Below the pieces are notes generated by a model. The model did no database searches. It saw nothing but the letters and a program-made list of their open reading frames with translations, and had not been told where the DNA came from. This document shows, piece after piece, positions 1-10,016 of a stretch of 64,000 nucleotides of DNA. The position numbers and the translations under genes are program-made. Each line of letters opens with the position of its first letter. The stretch's first letter is position 1. Source of the DNA: Diphasiastrum complanatum (Eukaryota > Streptophyta > Lycopodiopsida > Lycopodiales > Lycopodiaceae); NCBI GenBank assembly GCA_029204225.1, contig CM055104.1:50070182-50134181 (forward strand), in the 5' to 3' direction.

Positions 1-160
1 AGCATTATTACGAAAATTGTTTTTTTCAATTCTAATGAGCTACGTAACGTAAATTTCAAATTTGAGTGTTTTGATCGGTCCATGTGTAAGCAAAATCTGA
101 GAAGAAATATAAAAAGTATCTTTACAAAGGGTCTTTTTTGGATTTAGAACTCCTCTAATG
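1..160 (-). mobile_element. End of a MITE-like TIR element, cut by window edge
   Basis: Read on the minus strand from 160, the sequence begins CATTAGAGGAGTTCTAAATC and matches the first ~130 bp of the 379-bp element at 51078-51456. The match includes the segment reading ACCCTTTGTAAAGAT and the segment CAAAACACTCAAATTTG. The copies diverge near position 30-50, and the rest lies outside the window. It abuts the copia B fragment at 161. No coding capacity is visible. Seen directly: the homology between the two loci. Inferred: that it is a mobile unit, based on the terminal inverted repeats of the intact copy. Confidence 0.55.
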
Positions 161-1090
161 ATTGATCAAACAACCAATTTACTCTTAATTGGTTCATAAC
201 AATTTTTAGATCACTAAGACATAAACACTTGTTCTCAAATGAGTCATTACACATCTTATCTTGAACTTCCTTCTTGATGAAGGCCTCAAGTTGCCTCATG
301 TAGTTCTCATAGCATACCTCGGTTTGCCTCATGTATATCTCATAGAAAAATAATTCATGAAGCATTGAAGTAAGAAAAGTGTTGAGAGTGAATGGTTGAG
401 AATCTTCCCCTTGATTACCTTTGCCAAGATAAGTGTGCCTTGAAGGCTCGGCCCTTGCCTTTGTGGATCTTCTTGGAGCACTTGATCTTTGAGGTGGATC
501 CTCAAGATCTCCATCACTTTGTTGCTCCTCTCAATCCTTGCAAGATCATTGACACCAAGGTTGTTGATTTCACTTTCATTCACACAAGATACTAGATGGA
601 TCCAAGCATCTCTTGTATAAAGATCCAAGATGTTTCTTGCATCTTCATCACTACTTGGTACATGAGAAAAAGAGTACATTTGAATGAATGATTTCCTCTT
701 TTTCCATAGCAATTTTGGCATCGAGCTTAAACAAACTACCTTGTTTAACACCATTTGCTATGCAATTATCATTCTTCATGATGGAACAAATTCCATGCTT
801 GAAGTGAACATCTAAACCATCATCCATTAGTTGTCCAACACTAAGCAAGCTCTTGGTAATTGATGGTATAAAAAGGACATTGTCTAGATCCATCCTTTTG
901 CTAGATCCTAGACTTAATGAGATGGTACCAATACCATCTATCTTACACTCTTGATCATTTGCTAAAGAAACAAATTTATTAGCACCATTGAAAGGGTGTA
1001 AGGTTGAGAATGTGTCCTTTTGAAAAGTCATGTGGGAGCTAGCCCTACTATCAATTCACCAAGTGTCATTTGAGTTTGTAGTGGGTTTCT
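161..1090 (-). pseudogene. Ty1/copia family B fragment (protease to integrase-less connector)
   Basis: Minus-strand copia coding remnant. From 1085 downward it reads the protease region, where the family's DSGASSHM motif is degraded to DSRASSHM after a nonsense codon. It continues through the segment with SLGSSKRMDLDNVLFIPSITK and SVGQLMDDGLDVHFKHG (about 970-780). A frameshift near 690 then leads into SHVPSSDEDARNILDLYTRD and the connector SEINNLGVNDLARIE. The order and sequence match the plus-strand copy at 39900-40620, including the point where protease passes directly into the connector with no integrase between. It is dead: frameshifts, stops, no RT and no LTR here. The truncated left end touches the MITE-like element. 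Confidence 0.8.
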
Positions 1091-1385
1091 TTCCTTGCCT
1101 ATCCTCAACCCAAGATCTAATCAATCTAGCATCAAGGAGATGAAGCTAGTTATCACGCATAGGTTTGTTCCCATGAGAGCAATACAACCAGCACGATCAA
1201 GTGGAAGCCACACTAGACACCCTTAGGGTTGATCATGCTATTTTATATCTCCAAAGTAGATCGACGCCATAGTGCCATAGAGTTTTGAAGCTGAAGATAC
1301 ATTTGAAGAAGAAGAACAAGTAAAACACTATAGGCCAGTTAGCACGATTCCTATCAGAGTTGTTCCTGTTGCTCCTGCTACTGTT

Positions 1386-2071
1386 GTGTCTCGTATCGTG
1401 CATTATGGTGACACAATGGGTCTTGTTTGTAACCTTGCACGCATGATCCAGATCATGACTGATGAAAAGAAGGACATGTCCAGGTGCATAGCCGATCTTG
1501 GGACAAAGAATACCTTGATTAGCCAGAAGGTTATTCAGATCAACCATGAGCTAACGATTTTCAAGCAACACGAGGCAAAGTCTGATGCTGATTTGAAGAA
1601 GGCCAATGAGTCTGCTCAACGACTAGAAGACTATGTGGCGACCCTTCAGAATGCACTCACCATGGTGCAGGACAAGGTTGACAAGGCAGTCCAAGATTTC
1701 AAATGGTAGGCCTTGTTGCTAGCAGGATAGTTGGACTTAGTAGCATTGCAATGCGAACGACTTCAAGGTGAATTGGATGTGGCCACCCTTGAACACGATT
1801 CCTATTACAGACCCAAGTGTATGACCGTCCAATCACACTGGATGAGATTAGATACTTGTTCCACAAAGTGAAAACCTACCATACTGCACTGGCAGGATTT
1901 GGAGAAAAATTCAATAAATTCAAAAGGATGGCAAGCACTGAGTTAGGCAAGGCCCAGGCCATTATAAAGGATTATGAGAAAGCCACTGCTCAGGTGTTGG
2001 AAGCTGGGCCTCCAATTCCAATTCTATTGATGTCACGGTCTCGCCTCAGCACCAGGATCAGGCAACAATAG
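1386..2071 (+). pseudogene. Decayed coding stretch with coiled coil, unrecognised
   Basis: Two reading frames in succession, probably one former coding sequence. The first (1386-1709, ATG start) encodes 107 residues rich in heptad-like Leu/Ile/Lys/Glu patterning (for example LISQKVIQINHELTIFKQH), typical of a coiled coil. The second (1817-2071) continues with YDRPITLDEIRYLFHKVK and FGEKFNKFKRMASTELGKAQ, also helical and charged. The ~100 bp between them also translates sensibly (LVALQCERLQGELDVATLEH) in a third frame, so frameshifts are the likely reason for the break. I recognise no family. A gag-like or structural protein of a decayed element is possible. Codon use looks protein-coding, but no intact start-to-stop gene remains. 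Confidence 0.4.
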
Positions 2072-2079
2072 ATACAGAG

Positions 2080-2970
2080 TTGGATTTGGGCATGGACCAG
2101 GCTAGAGCTCCCGACATCCAAGAAAAATAGCCAGTTCCACAGGAAATGCAGGTAGATCCATCTTCATCAAGGACCACACCATTGTTCAGACGACCAATCA
2201 GCGTTGAGGACCTGATCTAGAGCATTTAGCGGAACATCCTCATGAGTCCTCGTGTGGTGGTTGGGTCATCAAACTTAAAACATCTGAAATTGAGACCGAC
2301 AAAGAATTGGATAAGATACTCACATTAGGAGAAGTGGATCGTTGGAGTTCATCATTGTTTTTTGTCGCACAACCTAGATTTCAACACTGCATTATGGAAA
2401 AGGTGCAGTATCATTTAATAAAGATTAGATGCGATGCAAATAAAAGCCCACAGAAATTGCATCTCGTAGGTGTCCATATTGCTGATCATTCGCCTAACTC
2501 CAAAACAGGTACCAACTGGTGGAAGGAACGTTCGCCCAAACTTAGTGTGGGTATATTTGAGGTCGATCTGGCTTGTGAAAATCCGGCGAATAATTTTAAC
2601 ATAGTTTGTGCAAAAATGACCAAAAAATTAATTTCCTAAGTCATTTTTCCATAAAGATCTGACTACTTTATGATCTGATGACATTTTTGACATTTGCTCA
2701 TCAATCTTCTCTCATTTGTTCTTCGTTTTTTTTTTCCATACCATATTTTCCAAAAGAAAGTAGCAATTAAGTAGTGAAAACAAGAAATTGAAAAAAAATA
2801 AAAAAAATAAAAAATCATTTGGATCATGCTGGCTGATTGGCAGAGTAGGCTGTCAAAACTTGCGTAATCGGTTGCCATTCACGGGAGTATCAAAGCGTTT
2901 TCCATCCAAGTGTTCAAGAATCACTGTTCCATAGTTCAATATTTTCTTTACTTCATACGGGCTACAAGGG
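2080..2970. other. Unassigned stretch
   Basis: Contains one 110-codon plus-strand frame (2307-2639) that begins MDKILTLGEVDRWSSSLFFV and resembles nothing I know. It is followed by a T- and A-rich segment (2700-2830) with homopolymer runs. No repeat shared with the rest of the window was noticed. Confidence 0.3.
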
Positions 2971-2974
2971 AAGC

Positions 2975-3396
2975 TCCGCTAGAAGCTTCACCCCCAAGAC
3001 AAGGAATAAGAAACATGAATGTAGAGTGAAACCCTAACAATGAATCAATGATCACAATGAGGAGTAGGGCGAGTTTGGCCTCAATACATAGAGCCAAAAA
3101 ACTTGGGCACATAGCCATGCATAGCCCTAAGTCCCCTATACATAGATTCCCCTAGAATAGAGTCCTAAGCATGGACCACCTATTCATAGAATTGCTATTG
3201 ATAACTCTACACATGCATACACTGTCTCAAACCTTGTCTAAATTCCATTTAGTGTGTTCTGGACCTCACAAGGATATTAGTTACTTTCGGGTCACATCCA
3301 GTATGACGTGGCATAACTAACAGCTTGATTTACTGGAGTACCGTGTATCCAAGCTAGGAGTATACTGAATCCTACTTACTGGCCATGGACATAACA
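2975..3396 (-). mobile_element. LTR of Ty3/gypsy-like family G1, copy 1
   Basis: On the minus strand this begins TGTTATGTCCATGG at 3396, directly after a purine-rich tract at 3397-3408, which is the expected order PPT then 3' LTR. It is shared with 13867-14215 (opposite orientation) and 30880-31370. Shared blocks include those reading CTATTCATAGAATTGCTATT, GATAACTCTA and CTTCACCCCCAAG on the plus strand. The lower boundary near 2975 is where similarity to the 30.9-kb copy starts, so it may be short of the true LTR end. The link to Ty3/gypsy rests on the 13.9-kb copy lying upstream of a gypsy gag (15167). Confidence 0.6.
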
Positions 3397-3408
3397 TTCT
3401 TCCCTCCT
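3397..3408 (-). other. Polypurine tract of family G1
   Basis: The minus strand reads GGAGGGAAGAA immediately before TGTTATGTCC. This is the usual primer position for plus-strand DNA synthesis of an LTR element. The 30.9-kb copy has a mutated equivalent at about 31360-31370. Confidence 0.5.
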
Positions 3409-5530
3409 TAAACTGCTTCTATCCTTAGAAGCTGTCTAAACAGGAAAGAATTACAATTCCTTTAACTTTCATATTAACCGAGAAAATCATTATTCTTAGT
3501 CTGACTTTCATATCAAACAAGTACTCAGAGATAAACCTATTTCAAATTGTTGATCTTTGCTTTGGAGTACAACTCAGGTTTGAAAAGTATACTAAGCGAT
3601 AAATTTTTCATCTTGGTTACATTCATCACAATTAGTAACATATCACCTTCATGTAAAATACGTACATGAACACTGGTGAAATAACCTAACTTAAAAGATT
3701 AAAGTTAAAAAAAATAATAAAAATAATTATAATTATAGTCTAAAACTATCCACAACTCTGATAGATAATTCATAAGCTTTCAAGTACAAATATCCATTAG
3801 AATCCAATTCTACGATATGAATTCATTCAATTAGAATCTCTAGGAGAATCATTAAGATATAGAATGATTAAAACTCACTCTAAGTATTCTAGGTACACTT
3901 TTGAGTTTATATGCTCATGTTTCTAGCACCAAATACAAGAAAATAACATTCATTCATCTTAATAGGACTCGTTCTATCTCCTAAGATTATTTGGATATCA
4001 ATCTCAAATGAAGAATCTGTACTCAAGCATCTACAGACCTATAAACTATAGTAGAATAACATTCACTAGATAAATTACATTCTCCACAAATAAAATACTT
4101 ATCTTGTGAGAATATTTGTGAGATCCATAGGTTCTCAAATAATTATGAATTAGAGAGATTCAAAAATTGATCTGAATTCTTACTCAAATAATAGATCAAG
4201 AATTAATCATCACACTTAAGAATCATTACAATTCCTTATAATCTTCTGACAATAATCAAGTATCTATTTATGATTCGTCAACCATAAATATTTAGATTCA
4301 TATGATTCGTCAATCATAATTTCCTGAAATCCAAATCATACTTAGTCATTTACAAGATACTAGAGTATATGTTCCCATAACTCAGAAAAAGTAAGAGTCA
4401 TTTCAAAAATCCTTCCATTAAGAAATACTGGATTTAGGAATACTTCCAAAACATGATTCTTTAACTGAAGTGCAAGATTCAAGTTCTATAAACAACTGGT
4501 TAAAGACTGAACGCATACCAAAATGACAATCATCTTCAACTATAAAAACTTTAGATTACATCTAGATATTCAAAGTCCTGCTGAATATCAATTCAGTTGT
4601 TATTCTTGGATTCATTATAATTCATTATCCATTTGGGCTCTCTGGGATACAATCACTGATGAGCTAAGTCTATTCCTTAACTAAGGAATACTCTGTCCCA
4701 AGAATATTGTATATCCAATGCACATAATTTCAACTGATGAATCGAAATGATTCACTAATCATGTGTCTTACAAGCAATATAAATCAAAACCATAAGTTTC
4801 TGGTGAATCCACATCACACTGATCGTTTACCAATTAAGTTCATCCTGGAGTAACCAACTACTCAAGTTAATTGCCTACGATTCAGAAATCTCAAATGTCT
4901 AGATGAATAATTCAATTATACTAGTATAACACCACATTTAGATCCTTACCCAAATCATTAATAAGTTAATCCATAAATCTTCTATACAAAGATTTGTTAA
5001 CTCTGCAAGTATCTATCAAAACAATACTTGATCATATGTTTATGTTCACCGACTAGGTTAAGTGCACCAGATAACCTTAGTAACTAGGATTACACAGTAG
5101 ATTCATACAAGATTAATCGTGCACATATGAGAATAATCTCACTATGACCCAATACATAAACACATTATTACTTGGCAGAGCAGAATCGACATATGTTACT
5201 CACATATCTCACTGAGATCTTGTAACTCAGCTACAAAATATTTTCATTTCTCATGAGTAAATAACATATCCAAAAAATCTTTGAGACGAATAAAATTCAC
5301 TCTCAACAGTTCAATCCCACTTACTTCTAATTACATAATTTCTCCACTGATTAACCCCTCTCTGATTCTAGTACTTAACTAAGAATAGGTTGATCCAATA
5401 TAGAACTCAGACTTAAATTTTGATCAAACTTATTTCTATTCCACCCAAAATCGTGAGGAATTAGTAACTTGTGACCTTTACTATACTATTTATAGATAAT
5501 GAATCAAATTCCAAACTTGTTCTAGTTCCA
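3409..5530 (-). repeat. Non-coding internal repeat of family G1 (LARD-like)
   Basis: About 2.1 kb of AT-rich sequence with no ORF above 60 codons, upstream of the G1 LTR on the minus strand. Positions ~3500-4955 are matched in the same orientation by 57505-58967, and ~3409-3560 by 31375-31530. Since two copies share it and neither shows gag or pol, it is either a long 3' untranslated region of the gypsy element or the body of a non-autonomous LTR derivative. Copy-to-copy similarity is high but broken by small indels. Confidence 0.6.
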
Positions 5531-5532
5531 GA

Positions 5533-5787
5533 TTGTCCACACAATCCCTAGAGAATTCCTCATTATTCGAAAGTTCAATTATGCACCGTACTCTGGAATT
5601 TATGCAAAAATTCCTTACAGATCCAATCTCATTAATCTATACCCCTAGCTGGTTCTCTATACCGAAAGATATGCAACCAACAATTCCCAATATAGAATTT
5701 ATATCCCACCCACTTCACCCCTCGAATAAAAAAGAAATTATAAATTTCATAAAAGTTAACTGGAAAGATTTGACTATGGGAAAATAG
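5533..5787 (+). CDS. Hypothetical 84-residue ORF
   Basis: A small open frame (MSTQSLENSSLFESSIMHRT... to a stop at 5785) in the region following the G1 internal repeat. It contains IPKDMQPTIPNIEFISHPL and a charged C-terminus. It has no recognised domain, no neighbour in an operon-like arrangement and no duplicate seen elsewhere in the window. It may be a chance frame in AT-rich DNA or part of a decayed element. Confidence 0.15.
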   Translation: MSTQSLENSSLFESSIMHRTLEFMQKFLTDPISLIYTPSWFSIPKDMQPTIPNIEFISHPLHPSNKKEIINFIKVNWKDLTMGK

Positions 5788-6094
5788 CTACATATCTAAA
5801 TCCATGAAAAGTCAGTAATAAGTGCTTCCACTACAAGGATTCTCATCAGTACAAACAGGTAAAATTTTTCAATATGAGTGATAGAAGCTACTATTCCTAT
5901 TGAAATTACTTTATGCAACAGAGATATTCTAGGTTTAAAATTGAAACATTTAACCTTAGAATTTATCTGAATTTCATGTCTATTCACACAAGTAGTAAGT
6001 TATATGAAATAACAGTCTTTTAGAAGAATAACTTCATCTTGGAAAGAATCATATAAATCAGTCTGATATCCTATATAGGAATAAATCTTCAAGA

Positions 6095-6350
6095 TGCTTT
6101 CAATTTTTCATATATATTATATCCAAACATAAGACTAACATTATGGTTTTTGACATATGCAGCACATACTAAGAGATCATACTGTATTTTTGGCAAACTC
6201 ATATGGAAGCTTGAGTGTATGGTCATCACAAGGGATGGAGAAGTCACATTGGCAAGCACGAGCAGCATTTCATCGAAATACACAACATGGAGGAACCAAT
6301 GTAAAATGAAACCACATTGTCAATTGTTTCAGTGGTTCTACCGCAGAGTT
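6095..6350 (+). pseudogene. C-terminal fragment of a transposase-like gene (family T)
   Basis: Matches 30600-30845 in the same orientation. Across frameshifts it reads MQHILRDH, then a YGSLS segment, then HWQARAAFHRNTQHGG and a final segment INCFSG/QWFYR-like. Conceptually this is the 3' part of the gene whose middle is at 29690-30540 and whose upstream part is at 60340-61204. The organisation (DLK, paired Cys, late TQHGG-like block) resembles large uncharacterised transposase-like proteins. That family assignment is an inference from memory. It is a fragment without start or stop. Confidence 0.45.
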
Positions 6351-6557
6351 TAGAATCGACATATAACAAAGTCCACACAATACAACAAGTTTAGAAAAGC
6401 TTGCAAGTTCATACAGGAAGAGAAAATTAGATGATCAAATCATCATTGTCATCAAATCATGACATGTTCATAATTGCTTGCAAATTCATTGAACAAGAGA
6501 GGAGAAATACTCAATGTAAATGTATTGATTGTATTATAACAAAATACAAAGTGTCCA

Positions 6558-8059
6558 CTATTCATCATCAGCTTGTGTGTCAGATTCTATGGCAGTATTG
6601 TCATGAAGAAATCTGCTAGAGTATGCATCTAATAGATGTGCATTATCCTTATTTCCACTAAGTTCAATATAAGTAGAATACATTGAATAATGAGAGCTCC
6701 TTAAAGGAACATTCCCATCAATAAAACCTAAAATGTTCAAAACATAAGATCTTTTGACAAAAATGATCTTATTTGTCTTAACAAATTTATGTCCTCCTAG
6801 ATAAAATGATGAAGCTTTAACTGCCATTATCAGACTCTCCCCAGCTGGGCTCAGCTTCGAATGAGCAATACAGATCTCATTCTTCAGGAAATGCCTAAGA
6901 TAGTGGCCAAGTCCACTATCCCTTTGTAACGAGGATGCATGTTGTCTGAAACCACTTCGTCTCGCAGCAAAATCATCAACTATGAGACCATCTTGCAATA
7001 AGAAATATATTAGAAAAAACACATTCAATGGTTAAGAACATTCTAATGCAAGGAAGTTTAAACACTTACACATTCTCCATCATCATCAGCAACTAGATCA
7101 AGATGATCAATATAATGACCACCTACTGAAGTGGAATCATCAGTGAAATGCATTAATGATGGACGAGGGAAGCCCATTTGGGATTGAAATGTCATGAATT
7201 CTTCATTGGATGGTTTGCCTCGACCATCCTTAGCAATATTTGATAAAGTCTTAGTCAAGCACTCTTCACCAGTCATAAGTCCCTCCTCATCATCAAAATC
7301 AATTCCAGCAACAAGGTCATCTGTTTCAAAATCTACAAAGTCTAAGAATTCAAAAATTGTGCCAGATAATAAAAATAGAATTTTATCTTCACGATAGTCA
7401 AAAAACTGACATAAATCAGCTGTAGTAAAATATACATCGTCATTTATATAATATACAGACAAACTGAAAAGACATTTAGACTCCTCTATAGGGATTGATT
7501 CATCAACGGATGTATTTTGGCCAATAAAAAAATCCCGGAGCACGTCAGTATTTACATCAATAAAGGCACTTTCCTTATCAGGGGTGTCGATTAGGAAGTG
7601 ACTGATATCCTTAATAGATGACTGAACAGAGGATGATGCCATAGAAGGGTTAGCAACAGAAACTTTCTCATCATCCAAAATTTGAACTGACAGGAAAAGT
7701 ACAAAATCAGTCGACATTTCTTGTTGCAAGCAATAAGGACACATTGAATTGCTCTTGAAAAGATCAAACAATTTGGTGAACATTCTATCTAGTCTATGTT
7801 TGAAAGCTGAGAAAAAATGAACAAGATCAATATAATGCATATACGAGAGTGAACCTATGGAGATAACATGCTTATTGAGTATATCCCTGAATCTAACATA
7901 ATGTTTATAAAATACAGCAGAATTTGGTTGTGCAGTCTTGAAAACATGTAAATATGGTCTGAATAGGCTGTGAAAGTAGTCTAGATTTTCAATAATCTCA
8001 AATTCAGTAAAAAATGAACTCAGGCCTGAATCTCCTATAGATCTTGAGGAAGAGGCCAT
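6558..8059 (-). CDS. Unrecognised two-exon gene, ~473 aa, divergent to the H3-like gene
   Basis: Predicted exon 1 runs 8059 to 7072 and exon 2 runs 6991 to 6558. The 80-bp intron has GT at 7071 and AG at 6992, and joins the frames without a shift (1422 nt in total). I chose the ATG at 8059 (MASSSRSIGDSGLSSFF) although the frame is open to 8224, because the upstream part holds promoter-like motifs. The protein is acidic, with an early helical region around HYVRFRDILNKH, a CPYC pair near residue 122, a segment YFTTADLCQFFDYRED that faintly recalls BRO-N/KilA-N-type folds, and an acidic tail ending QADDE. No intact duplicate exists in the window. A downstream GT (7069, GTAAGT) is a stronger donor by consensus but would break the frame. 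Function unknown. Confidence 0.6.
6992..7071 (-). other. Predicted intron in the 6558-8059 gene
   Basis: Minus strand GTGTAAGTG at the donor and a T-rich tract ending TTATTGCAAG at the acceptor. Removal joins GAA-T to AT-GGT and keeps the frame open on both sides. The length of 80 bp is usual for plants. Not supported by transcript data here. Confidence 0.5.
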
Positions 8060-8788
8060 GGAACTACGGCAGATATCGCACTTGTGCGTTAGGGAAAACA
8101 AACAAAACAAAACTAGCTCTAAAGATTGTGCACAAGAGGAATATGTACGGCATGTAGCAATTGAATATCGGACTTGTGCGCAAGTAGGTATCGTTGAATA
8201 AAATGGACAACAAAGCACGCGCACACGAGCGATATGCTGTGAATTTTGAGAAAGAAAAAAGTAAAAAATTAGTCAAGTTTCGTGCCTTTTACACTGAATT
8301 TCCACGTGTGTGGTCAACGATCAATGGGTAGGCACTGGCACGTGTGAGGTGACACCTAGACACGTGTCTCGTGTTCATTCGTCAGTTCGACAACACATGT
8401 TGCTCTCGCATTTGGCCGTGCAAATCTCACACGTGCGACAGGACGTTCTTTTGCACGTGCGAACCGCGATATAAAATCACAAATTCTGATGAATTTTTTT
8501 TAGTTTCTTTTTTTGTTCCGCATATCGCACTTGTGCATCTCCTTCGCAATCGATATTTTGCCTACTGCCTTCCATGCTCACAACTCCGATATTTCTGCCT
8601 ACGTGTCTCCTCATATCAGACTTGTGCGCCTCTCTTCTATACTAATTGATCTCCCTGATATTTGGCTCGCACAGGTCCAATAACCGTACATTCTTTTCGT
8701 ACATATCGGTCCTCTGCGAGGGCTTCATAATCCTTCCATGCTCATCCTAGTCATCACGCACAAGTCCGATATACCATAGTACACTTCC
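8060..8788. promoter_or_regulatory. Putative bidirectional promoter with a repeated 16-bp motif and G-boxes
   Basis: Separates the start codons of two divergent genes (8059 minus, 8789 plus). The motif ATATCGGACTTGTGCG or close variants occurs on the plus strand at 8073-8088 (C for the second G), 8165-8180 (exact), 8522-8537 and 8613-8628. It occurs on the minus strand at 8757-8772 (exact, ending 16 bp before the plus-gene ATG). Weaker matches lie near 8220-8235 and 8703-8718. Five CACGTG hexamers lie at 8303, 8339, 8361, 8430 and 8454. A TATAAAAT-like element follows at about 8470. Neither array was noticed as dense anywhere else in the window. Regulatory function is inferred from position and repetition. 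Confidence 0.55.
8303..8459. promoter_or_regulatory. Cluster of five CACGTG G-box hexamers
   Basis: Hexamers at 8303-8308, 8339-8344, 8361-8366, 8430-8435 and 8454-8459. CACGTG is the core bound by plant bHLH and bZIP factors (established). Five in 157 bp of roughly 45% GC sequence is far above the surrounding density. The same core sits in the copia A and B LTRs. Confidence 0.5.
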
Positions 8789-9115
8789 ATGGATAGGAGA
8801 AAGCAAACAAAGAGAGACTGCAGCAGGTGGCTCTCTGAAATACGTAAGTATCAGAGATCAACTTCTCTATTGATTCCCAGAGCTCCATTCTACTATGCCG
8901 TCCGAAACATAACTAGAAATGATCTCGGACAGCTGGTTAGATTCACACCCAATGCTCATCAGTGCCTTCAGGAAGCTGCTAAAGATTATATGAGCCTGTT
9001 TTTTGAAGATTCATTTTTGCTTGCAATTCATTCCAAGAGAGTCACCATAATGCCCAAGGACTTTCAGCTACTAATGAGAATGAGGGAGAGGTTTTGCAAG
9101 TTACACTTATCTTAG
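8789..9115 (+). CDS. Divergent histone H3-like (CENH3-like) fold
   Basis: 108 codons containing a full H3 fold. The αN region is EIRKYQRSTSLLIPRAPF (17-34), the α1/loop 1 region runs to RFTPNA (51-56), α2 contains CLQEAAKDYMSLFFEDSF (59-76), and AIHSKRVTIMPKDFQLL (79-95) covers loop 2 and the start of α3. LIPRAPF and LQEAAKDY recall plant CENH3 more than canonical H3 (LIRKLPF), and the α1-α2 interval is one residue longer than in canonical H3. Only 16 residues precede αN, so the N-terminal tail is almost absent. The fold lies in a single exon, unlike usual plant CENH3 genes. After the TAG at 9113 the same frame continues for ~200 codons. It could be a tail-less H3 variant, a captured or retroposed fragment, or the head of a fusion protein broken by nonsense changes. 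Confidence 0.75.
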   Translation: MDRRKQTKRDCSRWLSEIRKYQRSTSLLIPRAPFYYAVRNITRNDLGQLVRFTPNAHQCLQEAAKDYMSLFFEDSFLLAIHSKRVTIMPKDFQLLMRMRERFCKLHLS

Positions 9116-9726
9116 CCAGTTGCTCCCAGACCTATTCCTCTAGATATGACTGATCTTTCTACCAAGCGTCCTAGGAAGCAGGCAGCCCCCAAGAGAGCTC
9201 CGAAGAAAGTAAGGAGGGTAGATACCACTGAATCTGCGAAGCCTAACCCGGATGCAATTGTAGATAATGCTGCTCTAGATAATGTTGTAAATATAGCTAC
9301 ATCGATTTTGGATACTCCTGTAATTCCTATAGATACTACACATCCACCTCCTTCTACTCCTTCAAATCTTTATACATATATAGATTTCGATGATTAACTT
9401 AAATTTGAGAAGGATATAGCCGATGCTATAGATAGAATTGGTATTCTTTTTTGTTTTAGACTAGAGGAACTTGACTTTAGTATAAACTATAGAGTTGTTG
9501 ATTGTTTGGATCTCAAAAATAGACGAGCTTCTATCAGTGATCCTGTGATAGAGTCTGGGCTTACACTCTTGCAATATGACATTGCAAGAGATTCATCCTA
9601 TGAATTGCTGGTGCTGAGTAACTTTTTGTTTCAGGCCTTCAAGGAGAATAACGACACGTTGTCACAGTGTCTGACTAGTGGATTCACACCAGCAACAAAA
9701 TACCTACTCGTCTCTTATCATACCAA
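9116..9726 (+). pseudogene. In-frame continuation of the H3-like ORF: basic linker and Ulp1-like segment
   Basis: The reading frame of the histone fold continues through two stops (TAG 9113, TAA 9395). First comes PVAPRPIPLDMTDLSTKRPR with a Lys/Arg/Pro-rich linker (KQAAPKRAPKKVRRVD). After the TAA comes a helical segment (FEKDIADAIDRIGILF, SDPVIESGLTLLQYDI, VLSNFLFQAFKENN) ending ATKYLLVSYHT at a predicted donor (GT 9727). With the next exon this gives SYHTNDHWSLNLISI, which resembles the His-Trp block of C48/Ulp1-type cysteine proteases. That comparison is weak and from memory. The coding character of the whole frame suggests one gene with two nonsense mutations, stop readthrough, or small unrecognised introns around the stops. 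Confidence 0.45.
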
Positions 9727-9830
9727 GTAAGATATATTAAATGCTTCTTGCTGTTTAATGTTTTTCATTGGCATTGTCAATGAAAATAGTTCTCAGAATT
9801 GCAGCCAAAGAAATTTCAATCTTTTTGCAG
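9727..9830 (+). other. Predicted intron after the H3-like ORF
   Basis: Donor CAA|GTAAGA at 9727 and acceptor CTTTTTGCAG ending at 9830, 104 bp. It joins AA to T and keeps the upstream frame open into GAC CAC TGG. The acceptor and downstream exon are copied in the tandem duplication that follows. Confidence 0.5.
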
Positions 9831-10016
9831 TGACCACTGGAGTTTAAACCTGATCTCCATTAAGAGATTTGTAGATAATATCGTTAAAGGTTTTTGTGTA
9901 ATAGTTCTCAGAATTGCAGCCAAAGAAATTTCAATCTTATTTTGCAGTGACCATTGGAGTTTAAACCTGATCTCTATTAAGAGATTTGTAGATAATATCG
10001 TTAAAGGTTTTTGTGT
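9785..10016 (+). repeat. 115-bp tandem duplication containing a splice acceptor and short exon
   Basis: Copy 1 is 9785-9899 and copy 2 is 9900-10016. They are almost identical, differing by a 2-bp insertion in the T run before the acceptor and by single substitutions. Each copy carries a TTTTGCAG acceptor and the coding piece DHWSLNLISIKRFVDNIVKG. The plus frame is open through both copies to a stop at 10051-10053, ending MNLASNTHKD. The duplication gives a choice of two acceptors or a doubled exon. Confidence 0.8.

Noticed and set aside
8064-8276. Start of the minus-strand gene upstream of 8059 (at 8224, or the 70-codon frame)
   Set aside because: This segment contains copies of the 16-bp promoter motif and is Cys-rich, low-quality coding sequence. 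The ATG at 8059 begins the coherent part.
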